The notes: generated by a model from the letters alone, not told the origin. 64,000 nucleotides of DNA from Sclerurus mexicanus (GCA_013396755.1 VWZF01001867.1:1-64000); one strand, 5' to 3'. Shown: positions 1 through 13,700, numbered from the stretch's first letter. Numbers and translations: made by a program.

Positions 1-2244
1 GGTGTCTCGTACCCCGACATCTCTTGACTGAACATGCAAAGGAAATCTTGAGTTAATTGCTATATTAAGAAATAAAGCTGTTGTGATGTCTTAAAAGCTG
101 ATCTTAATTTCAACTTTAGGTATTGTAATTCCTTATACAGGTATATCAATTGCTTTAGCCTGGTCTTCAGCTTGGAAAGAGATCAAGGTTTCCCTAGAAA
201 GTTAAGTGAAAAAAAAAGGTGTTCTGAAAAGTGCTTCTTCATTACTTGCTTATCTAGTTTTCACAGGGTCTGACCAAAGTCTGAAGATGTACACTAATCA
301 CTGCAAAAAGTTAATCCAACACTTTGACATATCAAGTGATGATTTGACTCCTCTTGGAACTCATAGGTGATGGATTTGCTTCTTCTAAAACAGCAGCTGT
401 TTTAGTTATGTGTTACCAATTAGGAAGTCATTTTCCCATATATTGAGCCTGTAGAACATATGGTATACTGAGGTGCCCATAATGACACTCATACTCAGCC
501 TCACCCCTGATTGCTCCTTAGGGAACATAAAACTCTGCTAAATACAGCGTGTAGTCCCTGAAATAGACCCACACATGGCCCAGTCATCACTACTACAGGA
601 GTGAACCCCCACTGGTATGGCCTCCAGCTATGCCTCCAAAATCACCCTCCTCTGGTGAGAGGGCTATAAACTCACAAAAACTTTAAAATTTCAATTATAT
701 TTAATTTTATAATGAACTTTTATTTCACAGTGCATGGCTTTTTGCTCTCTGTGTTTTCCTATTCTAAACTCCAGATAGGAAGATTTTTTTGAACTTTGTT
801 GCTGTATATCCCATCCTGCACTAAGGGGTGTGATAAGGGAGAAAGAAGGTGTTTGCATTTTCAAGTCAGTCCACAGGTCTGAAGTGGAAATGTGTAATGT
901 TTGTGTTGTACAGCGGCATCTTGTCCATTCCCTGAGTGCCTTAGAGGGCCAGACAAACAGCCAGACGACAGTGACGTTACACCACAATGTGGTAAAAACA
1001 GATCAAAGGGAAGATCTCAGCCACACGCTATGGAGAAGAGCAAGAGTCTTGGAGAGACTTGTTCTGCCTAAGCCAGGAGAAGAATAGGTTTCTGCTACTC
1101 AGTGCTGAAAAGCACTAGGTGCACTCTTCTTATGCATTCCCCGTAAAACTGAAAGCTGCTAGAAGCTGGTTGAAGAGGAGGAGCTTGTCTGCTCCACGGG
1201 CTCGGGAGAGCCTTCAGACCAGCTGGTGGAGAATCTGCAACCTGCCAGCACCTGAGTGAGGGCTGCCCACAGACGCCTCAGAAGCCCGTCTTGCTCACAG
1301 ACAGATATTTTGCCACCTGACTCAAAACAAATCTCTGCTCAGAGCATGCTTTTTAACAGCCAGCTTTCATCACTGCTTCCAGATACCATCTTCCTTCTTT
1401 GCAGCCTGGAGAAGGATGGTGGTCTGGGTGATTTCCAGAGGAGTAACTGTTAGTAGTGCTGGGAGCAGCTTCCCTGCATTCCGATGTGATGGTAATGAAA
1501 CAAAATCAGTGTTGCCAAGTATCACATCTTTTTTTCATGTATCCTGTAACACATAGTGTTCTCTAAAGCTTCAGTTCAGAATATCATCACAGGAAAAAGC
1601 CACCTTGTCTTTAATTCAATTGGTTGTAACTGCTTAGATATGTAACTGCTTAGATATGCCAGGGAAAAGTAACTAACAAGCAAAATTTAAAACACTTAAA
1701 AAGTTCAGTGTATGTTGATGTTAATTTGGTTTGTGTACTTTGGTAGAGTAATGAAATTAATAGTATTTATAGATAATCATAGCAACTGTCAATGGAGCAA
1801 AGTTTATAAGAAAGAAGTTATGTTGTTGGGTATGGCTTCTTATTCTGCTATTTTAACTCTAGCTACATCAATTTTTAGGCTTTTAAATTATTTTAGATTT
1901 TAAATAACATTATTTAACTTAGTTTTAGCAAAAAAGTTTTCAATATTCTTTTAATTCATCTTCAGGCTCTGACGCTTTAAAAAGCACTGATACATGGATA
2001 TACACTATGGAACTTATTCTTTAAAATAAAGTGTGCTGGGATGGCAAAGAAGGCCAGTGAGGATAGCAAGGAACATCCCATTCTGGGGGGTGGAACTGTA
2101 ACAAAAACCAGGTGTTGGCTGTCTCATGTACCATCAGTATGGAAGTGAGAAATTTCTTATCACTACTCTCAGATAGTTACCTGAAATTTACCTCTTGCAA
2201 ATTCAGCTACAAAATGCAGAATTCTAATGTTGTCTGTGCATATG
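1..2244. other. Unique DNA, no gene seen
   Basis: I see no coding gene, RNA gene or recognisable transposon here. Open frames are short (under 100 codons), overlap on both strands and resemble no family I know. The only internal structure I noticed is a 16-bp tandem duplication listed separately at 1627. Composition is AT-rich with ordinary short A and T runs. Confidence 0.55.
1627..1658. repeat. Two-copy 16-bp tandem duplication
   Basis: The 16-mer TAACTGCTTAGATATG occurs twice head to tail with no mismatch. It looks like a recent replication-slippage duplication in unique DNA. No function is implied. Confidence 0.85.
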
Positions 2245-2249
2245 TCCTG

Positions 2250-2318
2250 TGCAGGGCCAGGAGTAGGACTCAATGATCCTTGTAGGTCCTTTCCAACTCG
2301 GCATATTCTGTGATTCTG
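2250..2318 (+). mobile_element. CR1 LINE 3'-end scrap, sense
   Basis: About 70 bp match the terminal part of a CR1 3' end. A GGACTCAATGATCCTTGTAG-like core is followed by TCCTTTCCAACT and ends in ATTCTGTGATTCTG, the octamer-type terminus. CR1 has no poly-A tail, and extreme 5' truncation such as this is typical of its insertions. The left limit is approximate. Confidence 0.8.
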
Positions 2319-5300
2319 GTTACAAGAAGATTATACCTCGGGCAGATGCATCAGTCATTCAAATTAATAAAGAGCAGCAGGAAAGATACAGTAACAGTAG
2401 CTTCTTACTGCAGAGTTAACACACATAGCTCTCACAGAGTTCGTGGTATAGTGAATACATAGGTGAAGCAGGGAGACCTTCCCTTTTTTGGTGTGGGGTT
2501 TTTCTTTCTTTTTTTTTCCCTCCATCCTTGGAAGGAAATGTTCTAAAAAGTGAACTACTCACAGAAAGAAACTATGTGCATTATCAGGAGGGGTAACCAC
2601 TGGGCTGTACCAGATGGAAACTCCTATCTCTGTGTGTCTATTGAAGGATGACTTGGTGAATTTCTTGTCTGTTCTATGTTATCAAAACATTTATAAATTA
2701 CTTTTAAACTTAGGTTGAAATATGAACATCTGGGAGTTCCTGTCTTTGACAGAAGCATGTTTAAGAGACTACTGGACATATTCTGGTGTATGAAGTCTCA
2801 CATATATAAACTTTGATGCTGCTCCTTCCCCAAATCATCTGCACCTTAAGCACACTCTATTTTTAAAGGTGCAACTAATAAGACCTGTTTACGGTATGCT
2901 GGCTCTGTCTCCCATAATCTCTTCATTAATTTTGGAATAAAAGCTCTGAAAATTAGCAATATCCTCAGTATAGTTCATTGGGGCACCAACCGACTGCTGC
3001 ATTACAAATTATTATTAATAAATCATTGCAAAAATTCAAAGATCTTAATTGCATCAGAATAATGGATCTGCTATAGGGAGAATGCACAAGGGGCAGAATT
3101 GCACTGCAGGATTGGCAACTGTTTGCCTTTAATATTAATAGATTAATTAGAGAGTGCATTTGAGACCTGATTGCCTGGAAAAATTCTCTTCCCAAACTGA
3201 TGCAGTGAACTCAACAAGATGAAACTTTGGTTGTCAATGGTTACTTTGTAGATCTCTGAAGAAATTTATTTTTATAATAACTTACAAAATATTGGCACCA
3301 TCATTACATGTTCAAATGTGATTAAGAGTTCAGTGAGTGTGATATTTTAAAACATGTTCAAGATGTTTAATGTTAATGCTCTTGAAATAAATCTTATGTC
3401 TTCCTAAGGTAAAGATTTCCTTTGGTCTTTCAACACCCATGTTATCCCACGAGACATACGAGCCCTATGGATTTTTTAAAAAGATTTTTTTGTTAGTGGT
3501 TGGAATTGCCCCAATCTGAGCAAAAGTTTCAACAGTATCAGCTGGTCTATGGAGAATTGCCTGGATGAAAAACAACATAACAAAGCAAACACGACTCTAA
3601 AACGCACAGTGGTACAGTACTGAATCAGTGCAGCCGGGAGTGTGAGCTGCCACTCAGGCTCACTGGTGATGCACTATCAGCGTTGGAGGGATGTGTTTGA
3701 AAATAACTACCTGAGACTGCAAAACACAACACTGGTACCCTCTACCAAGTACTGACGCTGCTGTAAGAGCCATGGCAAACCTAGTGAAAGCAGCATCCCT
3801 GGCTAACCTGTTGCAGAATATGCAGCCACAGTTTAGAGCTATAGGGAGCTCTGTGTGTCTGGATGGATAAGTTATAAGACTAAAATCTTTGATTTCCAAC
3901 AGTTTCTTCCTGCAGCAAGTGAAATATCACACAGGAGTAGATTATTGACCAAAGAAACAAAGAGCAATGAGTTTAACTCATTTCAAAACAATTCCAGGTG
4001 AGACAGTAGGTTAAATTCCATAATGGCAATGACCCAATAAGGCAGCAGGATGCAGAGGATGCAGCCAGGGCACCTCTGGAGCTGCAGAGCTCCAAGCCCA
4101 GATGCTGCGAACAGCAAAGACAGAGCCGATCCTGCAGTGGGGGAGAAGAAGGGGAGCAGATCAGATGTCAAGATTGTTCCTAGTTTTCCATATCTGTTAT
4201 TTCCTTGTTCTGCGCTCTACAGTTTGTTTCCATTTTATATGTTCACCTCAACTATATGCTGCATTTAAGCTTAAGCAGTGTCCTATGTCTGTCTAGTTAT
4301 TTGGTCCAGCAACATGAATTGGATTATGCAATTGGGAAGCAGCATTTGATACTGCAAAATGAAACAAAAAGTACAAAATCATAGCACTACACTGACATGA
4401 ATTTCTTTGCAGATTGAAATTCTTAGCCTCTAGCCCTAAGGAACTTGCTCTCTTCCATTTCAGATACTGTCAGAGCTCTCATACCTTATAGTTAATTAAT
4501 AATAAGCTGTTACATACAGTAAGAAAAAACTATCAGGAGTTGATTTAATTCAATATGATGCAAACTTGTCTTAGAAATATTCCTAAAAGGCATAATATGA
4601 AGGCATGATACTTGAATAGCAAAACTGCCAGAGACAGACTCTATAGCAACAGGCAGCTGATGATCCGCCTTCCCCAGCTGTTAAGCTGCTGTTTTGCTAA
4701 CAAAGAGTCTGCTAACCTCACTCTTCAGACAAGATTTTATTAGAAATGAACCAGGCTAAGTGAAAGTGGAAACACCTATGCAGGTGTTTCAACAGTAATT
4801 AAAAGATTACTGAATTTTATTTCTGATCTTCAAATCAGAATTTTAATTAACTTTAATTAACTTAAGGACAGCAAGAAAAGATGAGGGGGAAAAAATAACA
4901 AGACAACTAAAGCTGCTGTGTTCTCAGAAAGAACAATCATATTGCCTTCATGATTTCAGGGGCTACTTGCAGAAGTCTTTGCAAATGGAGAAAAAGTGTA
5001 GATCTCCATTTCAAATGCATGCAAGTAATTTATGTTCAGCAATGGGTTGTCCAGCTCAAGTTCCTGGGCCAGAACTACTGAGGTTATTTAGTTCATTTGA
5101 AATCAATGGATCTAGAGCTGCCGGAGATCTTTATACATCTTTGTGTAAGTTTTGTGGCTTGCAATGGCCTCATAGCTAGAGAAAAGAGGAAATACTACTT
5201 TAGTTACAGACATCCTCAGTGGCTTTGAACAGATGTTTCTAGCAAGGGTATGTACCATCTCCACTTTAAAAAACCAGTATTTTTTCCTGTGGCTTTCCTA

Positions 5301-6404
5301 TGTGCTGTGAAGGAAAACTCTGGTGGTAGAGTTTTGACAGTCTCAGTCTCCACAGCAGATATTGTGGCTGCAGAAAAGACACCCTTTCACTGCAGGATGA
5401 AACAAGAAACACTCCAAACACTGAAGAACAATAAACCAACCCAGTCTGAAATAACCAATTACTAGCATCTAGGGTGCTAAACAAGGCAGTGGGAAATCCC
5501 CAGTGTACTTCACGTAGAGCAGGGAAGGGAACCATAGTTTCTATGCTTTGGTTACAAATTGTGGGGGAAAAAAATCTTCCTTTCCAGTTAAAAATTCCAT
5601 CTAAAACCTGAAAAATCTTTTCCAAAGAAACTATATACTTTCCCTCCAAGTGCTTTTTATGACAAACCCAAGTTTTTAAACAAAATTGTGTGGTCAAAGC
5701 ATTCCAGTCAGCTCTAGCACTCAGCTGGTGTGCAAGAGAGCCCACCTACACAGAGCCCTGGAGAGGAGCCCAAGAGGAGAGTCCCACCACCAGCAGAGTG
5801 TCACTGGAGTTTTGGGACCCCTTTGCTTTCTCACTTGTGTTATTTTATGGGAAGTAGTGCCAAAAACAAAGTGCAAAGATCTAATGCAGCGAAACACAAG
5901 GAAACAGGATCAGAGACAAGGTGTCCAGTGTGTGCCTTGCCCTAATACAGCAAAAGACACAAAATAACTAGGTTATTTTACATTATCTACTGGATTTTTG
6001 GCTAGGTAACGAGTAAAGAAGGATTAACCAGTACCTCCATCTGTCTCTAAGGGATGCTGAGCCACAAGTGTCTTATACTCCCTCTAATGTTACACTTGAG
6101 TGACAGTCCATCAGCATTTAAGTTCACTAATGTGATGTTGAGAGTGAAATCTCTGTGTTTTCATTGTGTAAATGGAAACTCCTCCATATGACATCCAAAC
6201 ATTGGCTACTAAGGCTGTTATTAGCCTTCAACTCTCTTGGGCACCACTATGATAAGTACGTGGCATAAATGTCTAGATTGATAAAATGAGATATTAACAA
6301 ACTGCTAAGGTAAGATCAATCCTGAAATCACAGCATGGTAAGCCAAGGCAAAAGGCAATTCAATTTCTAATATACACTATAACAAGAATGATATTTTTCT
6401 TTAC
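2319..6404. other. Unique DNA, no gene seen
   Basis: No family is recognisable. The longest frame, a 159-codon minus-strand one at 5266-5745, has no motif, poor protein-like composition and no convincing splice context, so I treat it as chance. Near 4840-4860 the 10-mer TAATTAACTT is present twice in tandem. AT-rich stretches and short poly-T runs (about 2508-2518) are the only other structure noted. Confidence 0.5.
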
Positions 6405-6536
6405 CTTGCCACCTACTGATTTTTGTCTTAGACGAAGGTTGAAATTTCTAGTTGTTGTGGAACCACCTTTTCCTTCTGTTTGTACAATATCCAGGACAGG
6501 GACATCGACGTTGTAATGTGTCCTAGTTAGGCAAGA
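6405..6536 (-). other. Candidate internal coding exon, unidentified
   Basis: On the minus strand an open segment of exactly 44 codons is preceded by a GGCAGCAG acceptor and followed by a strong donor, GGCAAG then GTAAAG, giving a phase 0-0 exon of 132 nt. The peptide starts SCLTRTHYNVDV and ends RLRQKSVGGK. It has alternating hydrophobic residues and no low-complexity run, and so reads like beta-strand protein. The pyrimidine tract before the acceptor is weak. I do not recognise the family. It could be an exon of a gene lying mostly outside easy view, a pseudo-exon or chance. The splice sites and frame are seen; coding is inferred. Confidence 0.22.
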
Positions 6537-9500
6537 CTGCTGCCACAAGAATGATATCATTTATATAGTCAGTCTTCCCAAGAAGGAGGATTATACTGGT
6601 TATCAGGCTGCATGAAGGGAGTAATGAAATTGTACCTGCTGTTCCTATATTGCGTAAAATGTCTAAAATGGCCATTATTTTCTTATTTAATATACATGTA
6701 ATGTTACACATGTAATAATATTCCAGATCATTCCAAAAGCAGTGAGATCCTATATTAATTTTGCTTGTGATCATAGCACTAGCAGCAGTGCTTCTTAATC
6801 ATTTGAATATGCAATTAAGAAAATGGCATGCAACTTCAAATTGGCAATGCGTAGGATAAAACATGTCTTTGCCCTGAAGGGACTGAGTTAAGCTTCCTTA
6901 AAGCAACATCTTTCAAGGCTGCCCAAGACTTTCTTTTTCCATTTCTCTCATTCTTCATGTTAATATAACTGCACACCAAGCCGTATGGGTAGCATAAACC
7001 TTTTCAAATATCTGGTGTGCTCTTCCTGCAGAGCTGAGAAAAAGAAACTGGAAAAAGTCAAATGATGATGCTAGTCCTTTGCTTTCCACAGAACCAAGCC
7101 CAGGCTTTGGTTCTGCAGTCAAAGCTCTTACCAAACTGAGGGTAGAGCAAAGGGTTAGATTTCATTTTTAAGTCTCTGTTTCCTTACACTCTCAACTTCA
7201 CTAGTCTGCTTTCACTAACACTCAAATTTAAACAAAAAATTAAAAAAACCCTGAAGTCTCTGCCAACCAATAATAATGAATGTCAGTATTTTGATACATG
7301 AAGCAGCTGGTATCTCCTACTAATATTTCAATTAGTAATATGAATGCTAGTTATAAATATTTCTGTGCACTTTGGAAATCTACAGTTGGAAGTCTTGGCT
7401 GGAGAAGAATTGGAATTGCTAGCATTTCATGACATAGCCTGAATACCTCTTGAAGCAGTAAGTGGGCAGGATGCTATACAGATACTACACAGGCATGTGT
7501 TCATATTGCAAACAGGATCCCAGCTCTGGCTGTAGATAAGATTTGGTATCGATTCCCATTTTAGCCCCTCTTTTGGTTGCTTATAACTTTGCAAAGCTGT
7601 AAGTGCTCATATGTGCTGTGTCTGAATTTCTGTTTGGAGAATAAATTTGTTTTTGCAGAACTCAGCCAAAATCTGTTTGCAGAAAAGCTGGTGCTCTCAA
7701 ACAAGTTAATGCATTTGAGGGGCTGACAACTTTCAGTGCCCCAAGCAGGAGCATGAGGGAGCCAGAAAGCTCTATTTATATGTGTCAAACTTTTGCCCAA
7801 ATTGCAATTTGAAAATTCACTTGGCATAGGATCAGTTGAGATTTATTCAAATTTAAGTTTTTTATGCCCTGGCAATTTCATAATATGCAAACTCCGGTAT
7901 GTATGAGTAAACTGGGAGCCTGCAGGCAGGTGAAAACTGAGATGAAGGGAAGAGGTGAAGGAACAAAAATGGGGCTAAATGGGAAAGGGTGCAATTTACT
8001 GATAAGGTATGAACTAGATCCTGAAAAGATCCAAAGTCAGTAGGCATGTGGAAGACTGAACTCCAGGAGGGAAAGGAGAGAGCCTGAAACTGGAGACTGG
8101 GGTTGTCTGGAGGAAGCGACCAAAGTGATCACACTTGCTGAGAAGCGTCCCCTTCGACCCTGTTGTCCTCCATATCATGAGTTAAATATACAGCATAGCA
8201 ATGGCACAGGGGTCTTTAGCCATCCTAGAGAAGCAATGGCCTTGTAGTACTGAAATAGTTTTCTTGTTTGGATATTCTTTTTCCTTTCAGTTAGAGACCT
8301 CTATAGTATTTCACTTTATCCTAAAAATAGAATTAGAAGAAGAAATCACTCTTGCTGTTGCCTTTCTCTTCCCAGCAATCCCCACCTCTGATGGGAAACG
8401 CTGCTCCCTCTTCCCTGTTCCTGTACTTTCTTTCCCCCCTGCTAGATTTGCAGTCTGGCCATGTAAAGGAGCATGTGACTTTTTATATCCTGAAAACTAA
8501 TGCAGAGGTGTTAGAAATACTGTCATAATTGTTTGAAGAAGACTGCTAGCCTTTCCAGAAGGAGAGGGGAACAGCAGGAGGGTTCCTTTAATGTAAGTTT
8601 AATTATAATGGCCAAGTAGCTCAGCGCCATCAGAGCATAAGTTACAGCTCCTTGTTTATGATACACCTGCCAGGAGAAATTTCAGATTCTTTAAGATATG
8701 TGTCTAATAACTGGTGTCAGTCCCTAAAGGCACAGGCCTTCTGCTCCATATCCTTTTCCACTCTAACTTGATCATTTTTTATTGAACTATGAAAACACAT
8801 AACAACAAATCCTCTAAAATTAATAACTTATACAATGAAGTAAGATTAATGAAATTCTTTATAAAACAGCTTAATCAGTGACAAGGCTAAATGCTGCAGT
8901 TCACAAGTTCTGAACTTGGAAATTCACAAAATAAATCACTTCTGTTTACTCATGCTGAGTTTATGCAATTCAGATGGTAACAGTAACCTTCAATGGATGT
9001 GCAAAGATTCAGTGGAAGAAGAACAAAGCCAACAGATGGTACTGCGTGTAATTCTTTAGCAGTGTTCACTAACTTTTTTTTTTGTTTGTCATTAAATTAT
9101 CTAATTTTGCATGGCCATTTGTGAATGCATCAACAATACTCAATTTAGTAGTGGCACACTGTTTTTTTCATGCCCATGAGTAGCATGTCTAAAATTTTCA
9201 AGGCCAGTTTTAGCACAGCTATAATAGCTTGAATGGAGCCTCAAAATATTTTATATCTGGAAGCTGGGTGTTTTTTTTTCCTTTCCGCTTTTTCAGTGAC
9301 TACCAAGACTATTGCAGAAACACCTCCCAGGCATGTTATTGTAGAATGTCTGGTGGGTGTACAATGGTCTTCAGCTGTGACTGTTGCTGTAGGAGTGCTG
9401 GGCAGCAGTTTTGGACTGTATTATTGACTGCGTGCCAGCCTTCAAATCTGGTGTAAACTGCAATGCCTTTTGTCAGTGGTACTATTCCCTTCAGTATCAC

Positions 9501-9981
9501 TTGCAGGATTAGGTACTATGTGCCCAAAATTACACAAATTGTGCATTGCTACACAGCTGAGTGTAAGTGCTCTGGAACTACGCCCTGAGATCCTGTGGTA
9601 GGCTTTGCTTAGTTTTAACACTCCTCTAAATCACAAGGAACATCTTCTACCAAGATACCAGTGGTGTAAATCACAGCTTAAAAGACAACCAGAAACAGGA
9701 TCAGACAAAACTCTTGAAAACAAATTACAGTTTTATAGTAGTTTAATTATAGTTCTGAGAAAGAAAAGAGGAGGTTGGAAGTGGATGATTCCTCCCGCAG
9801 ACATTTTCTGGTAACACTATGTCTCCTGGAGACCACAGCACACAACGAAATCCAGGGGAGAGCTGTAAACTGGTTGCTTTTCCCTGCTTTCCTGTTCATC
9901 AGCACTTGCTGTGTTCTCCAGTACCATTTTCTCAGGTTCAAAAATAAATTGTTGTCTTCAAATATAGAAATTAAATTTTAC
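6537..9981. other. Unique DNA, no gene seen
   Basis: No transposon or gene is recognisable. Minus-strand frames such as the one at 7561-7827 carry no motif. If the exon-like pieces on either side belong to one minus-strand transcript, this stretch would be intron and would still need an exon that changes phase. I could not find one convincingly. Confidence 0.5.
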
Positions 9982-10183
9982 CTATGGACTTCTTCTTCAG
10001 AGGTCACTGATGGAGCTGTAATGCCTCCTGAACAGTAAGAAAATATATACAAAACTTCGGGTCTTTTGTCTTCAGTTTTGTTCTGCCGGACAATTCTGAT
10101 ATCTACTTCCACACATGCTCCCTTGAATTCTGCTTTTCTCTTGCAGATAGTGTACTCCTCTGCTACATCCTTGACACTTTCTC
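9982..10183 (-). other. Candidate second exon of a small secreted protein, unidentified
   Basis: A minus-strand segment of 202 nt starts after a good acceptor (TTTTATTCCAACAG) and ends at a donor CATAG then GTAAAA. It is open throughout in the frame that joins the candidate signal-peptide exon at 10581-10728. The peptide has three cysteines (in TICKRK, GACVEV and SYCSGG) and one N-glycosylation sequon (NKT), which suits an extracellular protein. The open frame continues upstream to 10313, where another acceptor-like site (TCTTTTAG before ATG) lies, so the 5' edge is uncertain. No family was recognised. Coding status is an inference. Confidence 0.22.
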
Positions 10184-10580
10184 CTGTTGGAATAAAACAC
10201 TGAGTTTTCATGCTACTGCTCTTATTTCGGCACTGCAATAGTAGCATACTTGTTATCAAAGTGAGACATTCCTGGGGCAATATATTTAAACACAAATTAA
10301 CATTTTTGGACATCTAAAAGAAATACTTAATTTCCAGGAGGGCAGAGGTAAAAAGAAGTGAGTTTGAGCCTTCCTGGATATCAGGCCATTACTTTTATTT
10401 AGATATTTAAACCTTTAAAAAGATCCTAACTTTGGATGTATCCAGTTGGTAGCACTGGCCCCACATCTTTTTCCTGAAGTTGGAGAGATGTGGAAGATGA
10501 AATGAGGATACTCAGAGGATGGGAAAGAGAAATGTACATCTCTCTGTCATTCTGGTGATGCAACCATTGCCGTTCTCTAC

Positions 10581-10728
10581 CCATTGGTATCACGACTATA
10601 TCACAAATACACTTTGTTGTCTGTTCCCCAGGAAAAGAAATCCTAACATCAGCCATGAGGCCATACAACTCAGCTGCCACTGGCCCATGTGGGAGGAGAA
10701 GAAGAAGCCCAAGGAAAAATACAGACAT
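10581..10728 (-). other. Candidate first exon with signal peptide, unidentified
   Basis: The minus-strand ATG at 10728 opens a frame beginning MSVFFLGLLLLLPHGPVAA then ELYG. This is a textbook signal peptide with a hydrophobic core and small residues before the likely cleavage site. A possible donor, ATGG then GTAGAG, ends the exon at 10581 in phase 1, matching the acceptor phase at 10183. The implied intron is 397 nt. I chose the ATG at 10728; the frame is open for only three more codons upstream, with no ATG there. The donor is mediocre, a GTGTAT alternative exists at the AAA before it, and no promoter was identified. It may be chance or a decayed gene. Confidence 0.22.
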
Positions 10729-13700
10729 TTTGAACAAGTCAGCAGATCTACAGTTGCAAACCTGAAGAGCACTTTGTTACCCTTCTAACCCAAGTAGCAT
10801 TTTGGAATATTAAACCGGAATTTATTGATACAAACAGCCATTTGGGAAAAGAAACAGATGATTGTGTGCTAAATGTCACAAAAATCCTGAAGTTTTTCTC
10901 TGATGGCGTTTAGCAATCTGAGCCCTCTCTACTTAAATTCAGACTGCCATTTAGCAGGGCTAGCCCTGGGCTCTGCCTGAGTCATACGACAGTGTTGCAG
11001 CATTCCAGTGCCAGTGGCAGGGGAACAGGGGCCAACTGGACCCTTCTGGGGTGATGCAGCCCATGCTGCTACAAGTCTGAAAGGACTGCTGGGAAGAAGC
11101 AGCCTTCAACAGACCTGGGTCCAAGACACCTCTTTGGGACCCATGACACCTCTTTGGGACCCACTAACCCACCTGGCACAGAGCCACCAGAGATGCTTGA
11201 ACCTCATCCGAGTAGGCAATGGAAAGTGTGTGAATATATTCCTCTGATTAGTACTTCTGGACCCATTCTGTGCTAGAGGTGAAAAACCAGGTGTTGGAGC
11301 TGAACATGGTGAGAGTGGGACAGCAGCTGCAGACCCAATGGGAGACAGTGCCTGGTGCCCCAAGGGGTTTGGCAGAGGTCGCTACAGCCCTCCCAAACAT
11401 TCCCTGGCTTTTTGACAAGGCTTACAGGATGAGGAAGTGAAAATCTGAGGAGTGGTTGGAGGAATAGGGGGAAGAAGTGAGAGGTGTAGAGAAAGCAATG
11501 ATTACAGTGATGGGGGAGCATCAACAGGAGCAGAAATCAGAGCAAAGCCTGTACAGAGGAGGAGTTGGAGGGGAAGGAGGATTGCAGTGGAGAGTTAGAG
11601 GAGAAAAGCAAAGGAGTGGTCTGACTGCCTGCATGTCTCTCGTGGTGAACAACAGTGAAGCTTAATAAGACATCTTAGTTATTACAGGAGCATGAGTTTA
11701 AGGATAAAAACGTGCCATTTTACACTGGTAATAAATTAACCTGGGCAGCTGGCATTGCTGTGCTGTCTTCGAGGGTGGAGAGTGCAGGAAAATATCAGAG
11801 CCTGCAGTGCTGAGGTTCCACTGGAACTGAGGCACCTCAACTGTGCCTGCACTCTCAATATCTTACTCATTTGGAAAGTAGTAATGAGAAGACATTTACT
11901 GAAAGGCTGATATTAAAAATAACAACTACCAGTTTTATAAACATTGACTTGTACCAGTTAATAACCGTGCCAGAAAAATGGAAGGTATTTTTAACAGCCA
12001 GCTCCTCAGTCTGAAAGCCCTGACATGTGAATAAGCTACTCCTACAATAACAAGTAACCAGAAAGTGATGGCTAAACTTAAAATTGCACCAGTGTGGCTT
12101 TAGATCAGCTTAAAATAAATTTAATTAAATCAAGCAAAACCTCTGTTTCTTCCAATTTATCCAAAGGTCCTATAGACTTAATCTGAACTGTTTTGAAACC
12201 ATATGAACTTTCCTTAAATACAGTTAAGAAATGCCTGTGGGTCAGCTGGGTCTCTGTCTCCCAGTGGCAGGAGATCACAAATGAACCTATGAGGTGCTCA
12301 TGACCAGAGTTAAATTGGGTAAATGGGAATGTTTTTCCTTATTAAGTCTGTGTGCTTATCTGGGCTGGGAAGAAGGTCCTCAGGACCTGAAAATGAGGTG
12401 GTGTGGTAATGGTGCAGAGATTTGCACGTGTCTGACGCCTCTTTTCATATACCGACAGCTTCTGGGTGGCAGCCGTATTAAAAATAGACAGATCTTTTGC
12501 ATAGTAAAAAAGTAGTAACAGAGCTGAAGAAAATTGTCTTTTTTTTTTTCATTTTGTTAACTTTTCTACACATAGCATCTTCTGTGACTGTTTAAGTCTG
12601 TGAGCAAAACCAAACTCTCCTTATTAAAAATATGTGTATTTCTGAAGGGATACACATATCCAACATAACCTTAATTATGATGCTTCTAATTAACCAATCT
12701 GCTTCACAATAAAAGATCTAGCTGTCATCAAAATCAACACATTTCTGTTATTAATAGATTAAGGAAAGAATGTTAATTCTCCAAGATCCATTTCATTTGG
12801 TCTCATTACTTCACAAGCCAGATGGTTGCAGGGCCAGACCTGTCAGCAGGCACCAGGAGGAAGAACACACTTGCCGAGTGGCAAGCTGCAACACACACAG
12901 CATCTGAAAACCTGCACTCTGGGGCAGCTGCTTACAGTTCCTGGGAATTATTCTGCAGAGAGCAGAAGAAATCATGAATTGCTTTAATTGGGTATTATTT
13001 TTCTCACCTCTCCCCCTACGGCAGGCAACATCGTCTCCAAAATAGCGGTGCAGAGTGCCTCCAGCTGTGAAGGAGGTAGCTCTCTGTTCATTTTAGGTAG
13101 CCAGCTAATTGCCTTTTTCCTTCTGGTGTTGGGTTTTATGATCTCTTCTGAATTGGCTGAGGTGATGCCAAGTTGGAAGAGATGATGCCATCTATGTCCA
13201 ATTTGCTAGAGTCTTTCTTCCTGCAGTATAAGTCTGAGGACTAAGAGAAAAGCACTTTGTCTTGCTGACCAGTCAAAATGTGCAGTGCATTCCCAGGCTA
13301 ACGTGGCAGTCAAACCCAGAAAGAGAAGTTCACCTTCATTTACAGCCCAGGTAAAATGGTTCTCCTGCTGAAATTTTAAGAGGGTTTTTTTTTCTCCTCT
13401 TGGAAATGAATTAAAGAATTTGAGGTTTTGAAAGATAATCACCACTAAAACTTCAGGGGGAAAAAAAGAATCCCATCTGTTTTTTGTAAAATCTCTCCAA
13501 GATTTTTATTTTTAATCAGAAAAACAAGAAAAATTTCAATGCAACCTGAAAGTAAAATTTGAGAAAGATTTTTTCAGATTCTCTTTAGTCCCCTCGAAGC
13601 AGTATAGGGAAGTTCGGAACCATGCAAGGCCGGGTCAGATTACCTTTCCATAATGAGGCAGATCCAAACATACTGAGGCCTTTCTGGAAATATGTTCTTG

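Noticed and set aside
5266..5745. 159-codon minus-strand open frame
   Set aside because: No motif, irregular composition and no convincing splice or promoter context; length is within chance expectation for the window.
12988..13074. Strong pyrimidine-rich acceptor followed by a donor-like GGAG/GTAGCT
   Set aside because: The enclosed segment is only about 50 nt, no partner exon is visible, and such pairs are common by chance.
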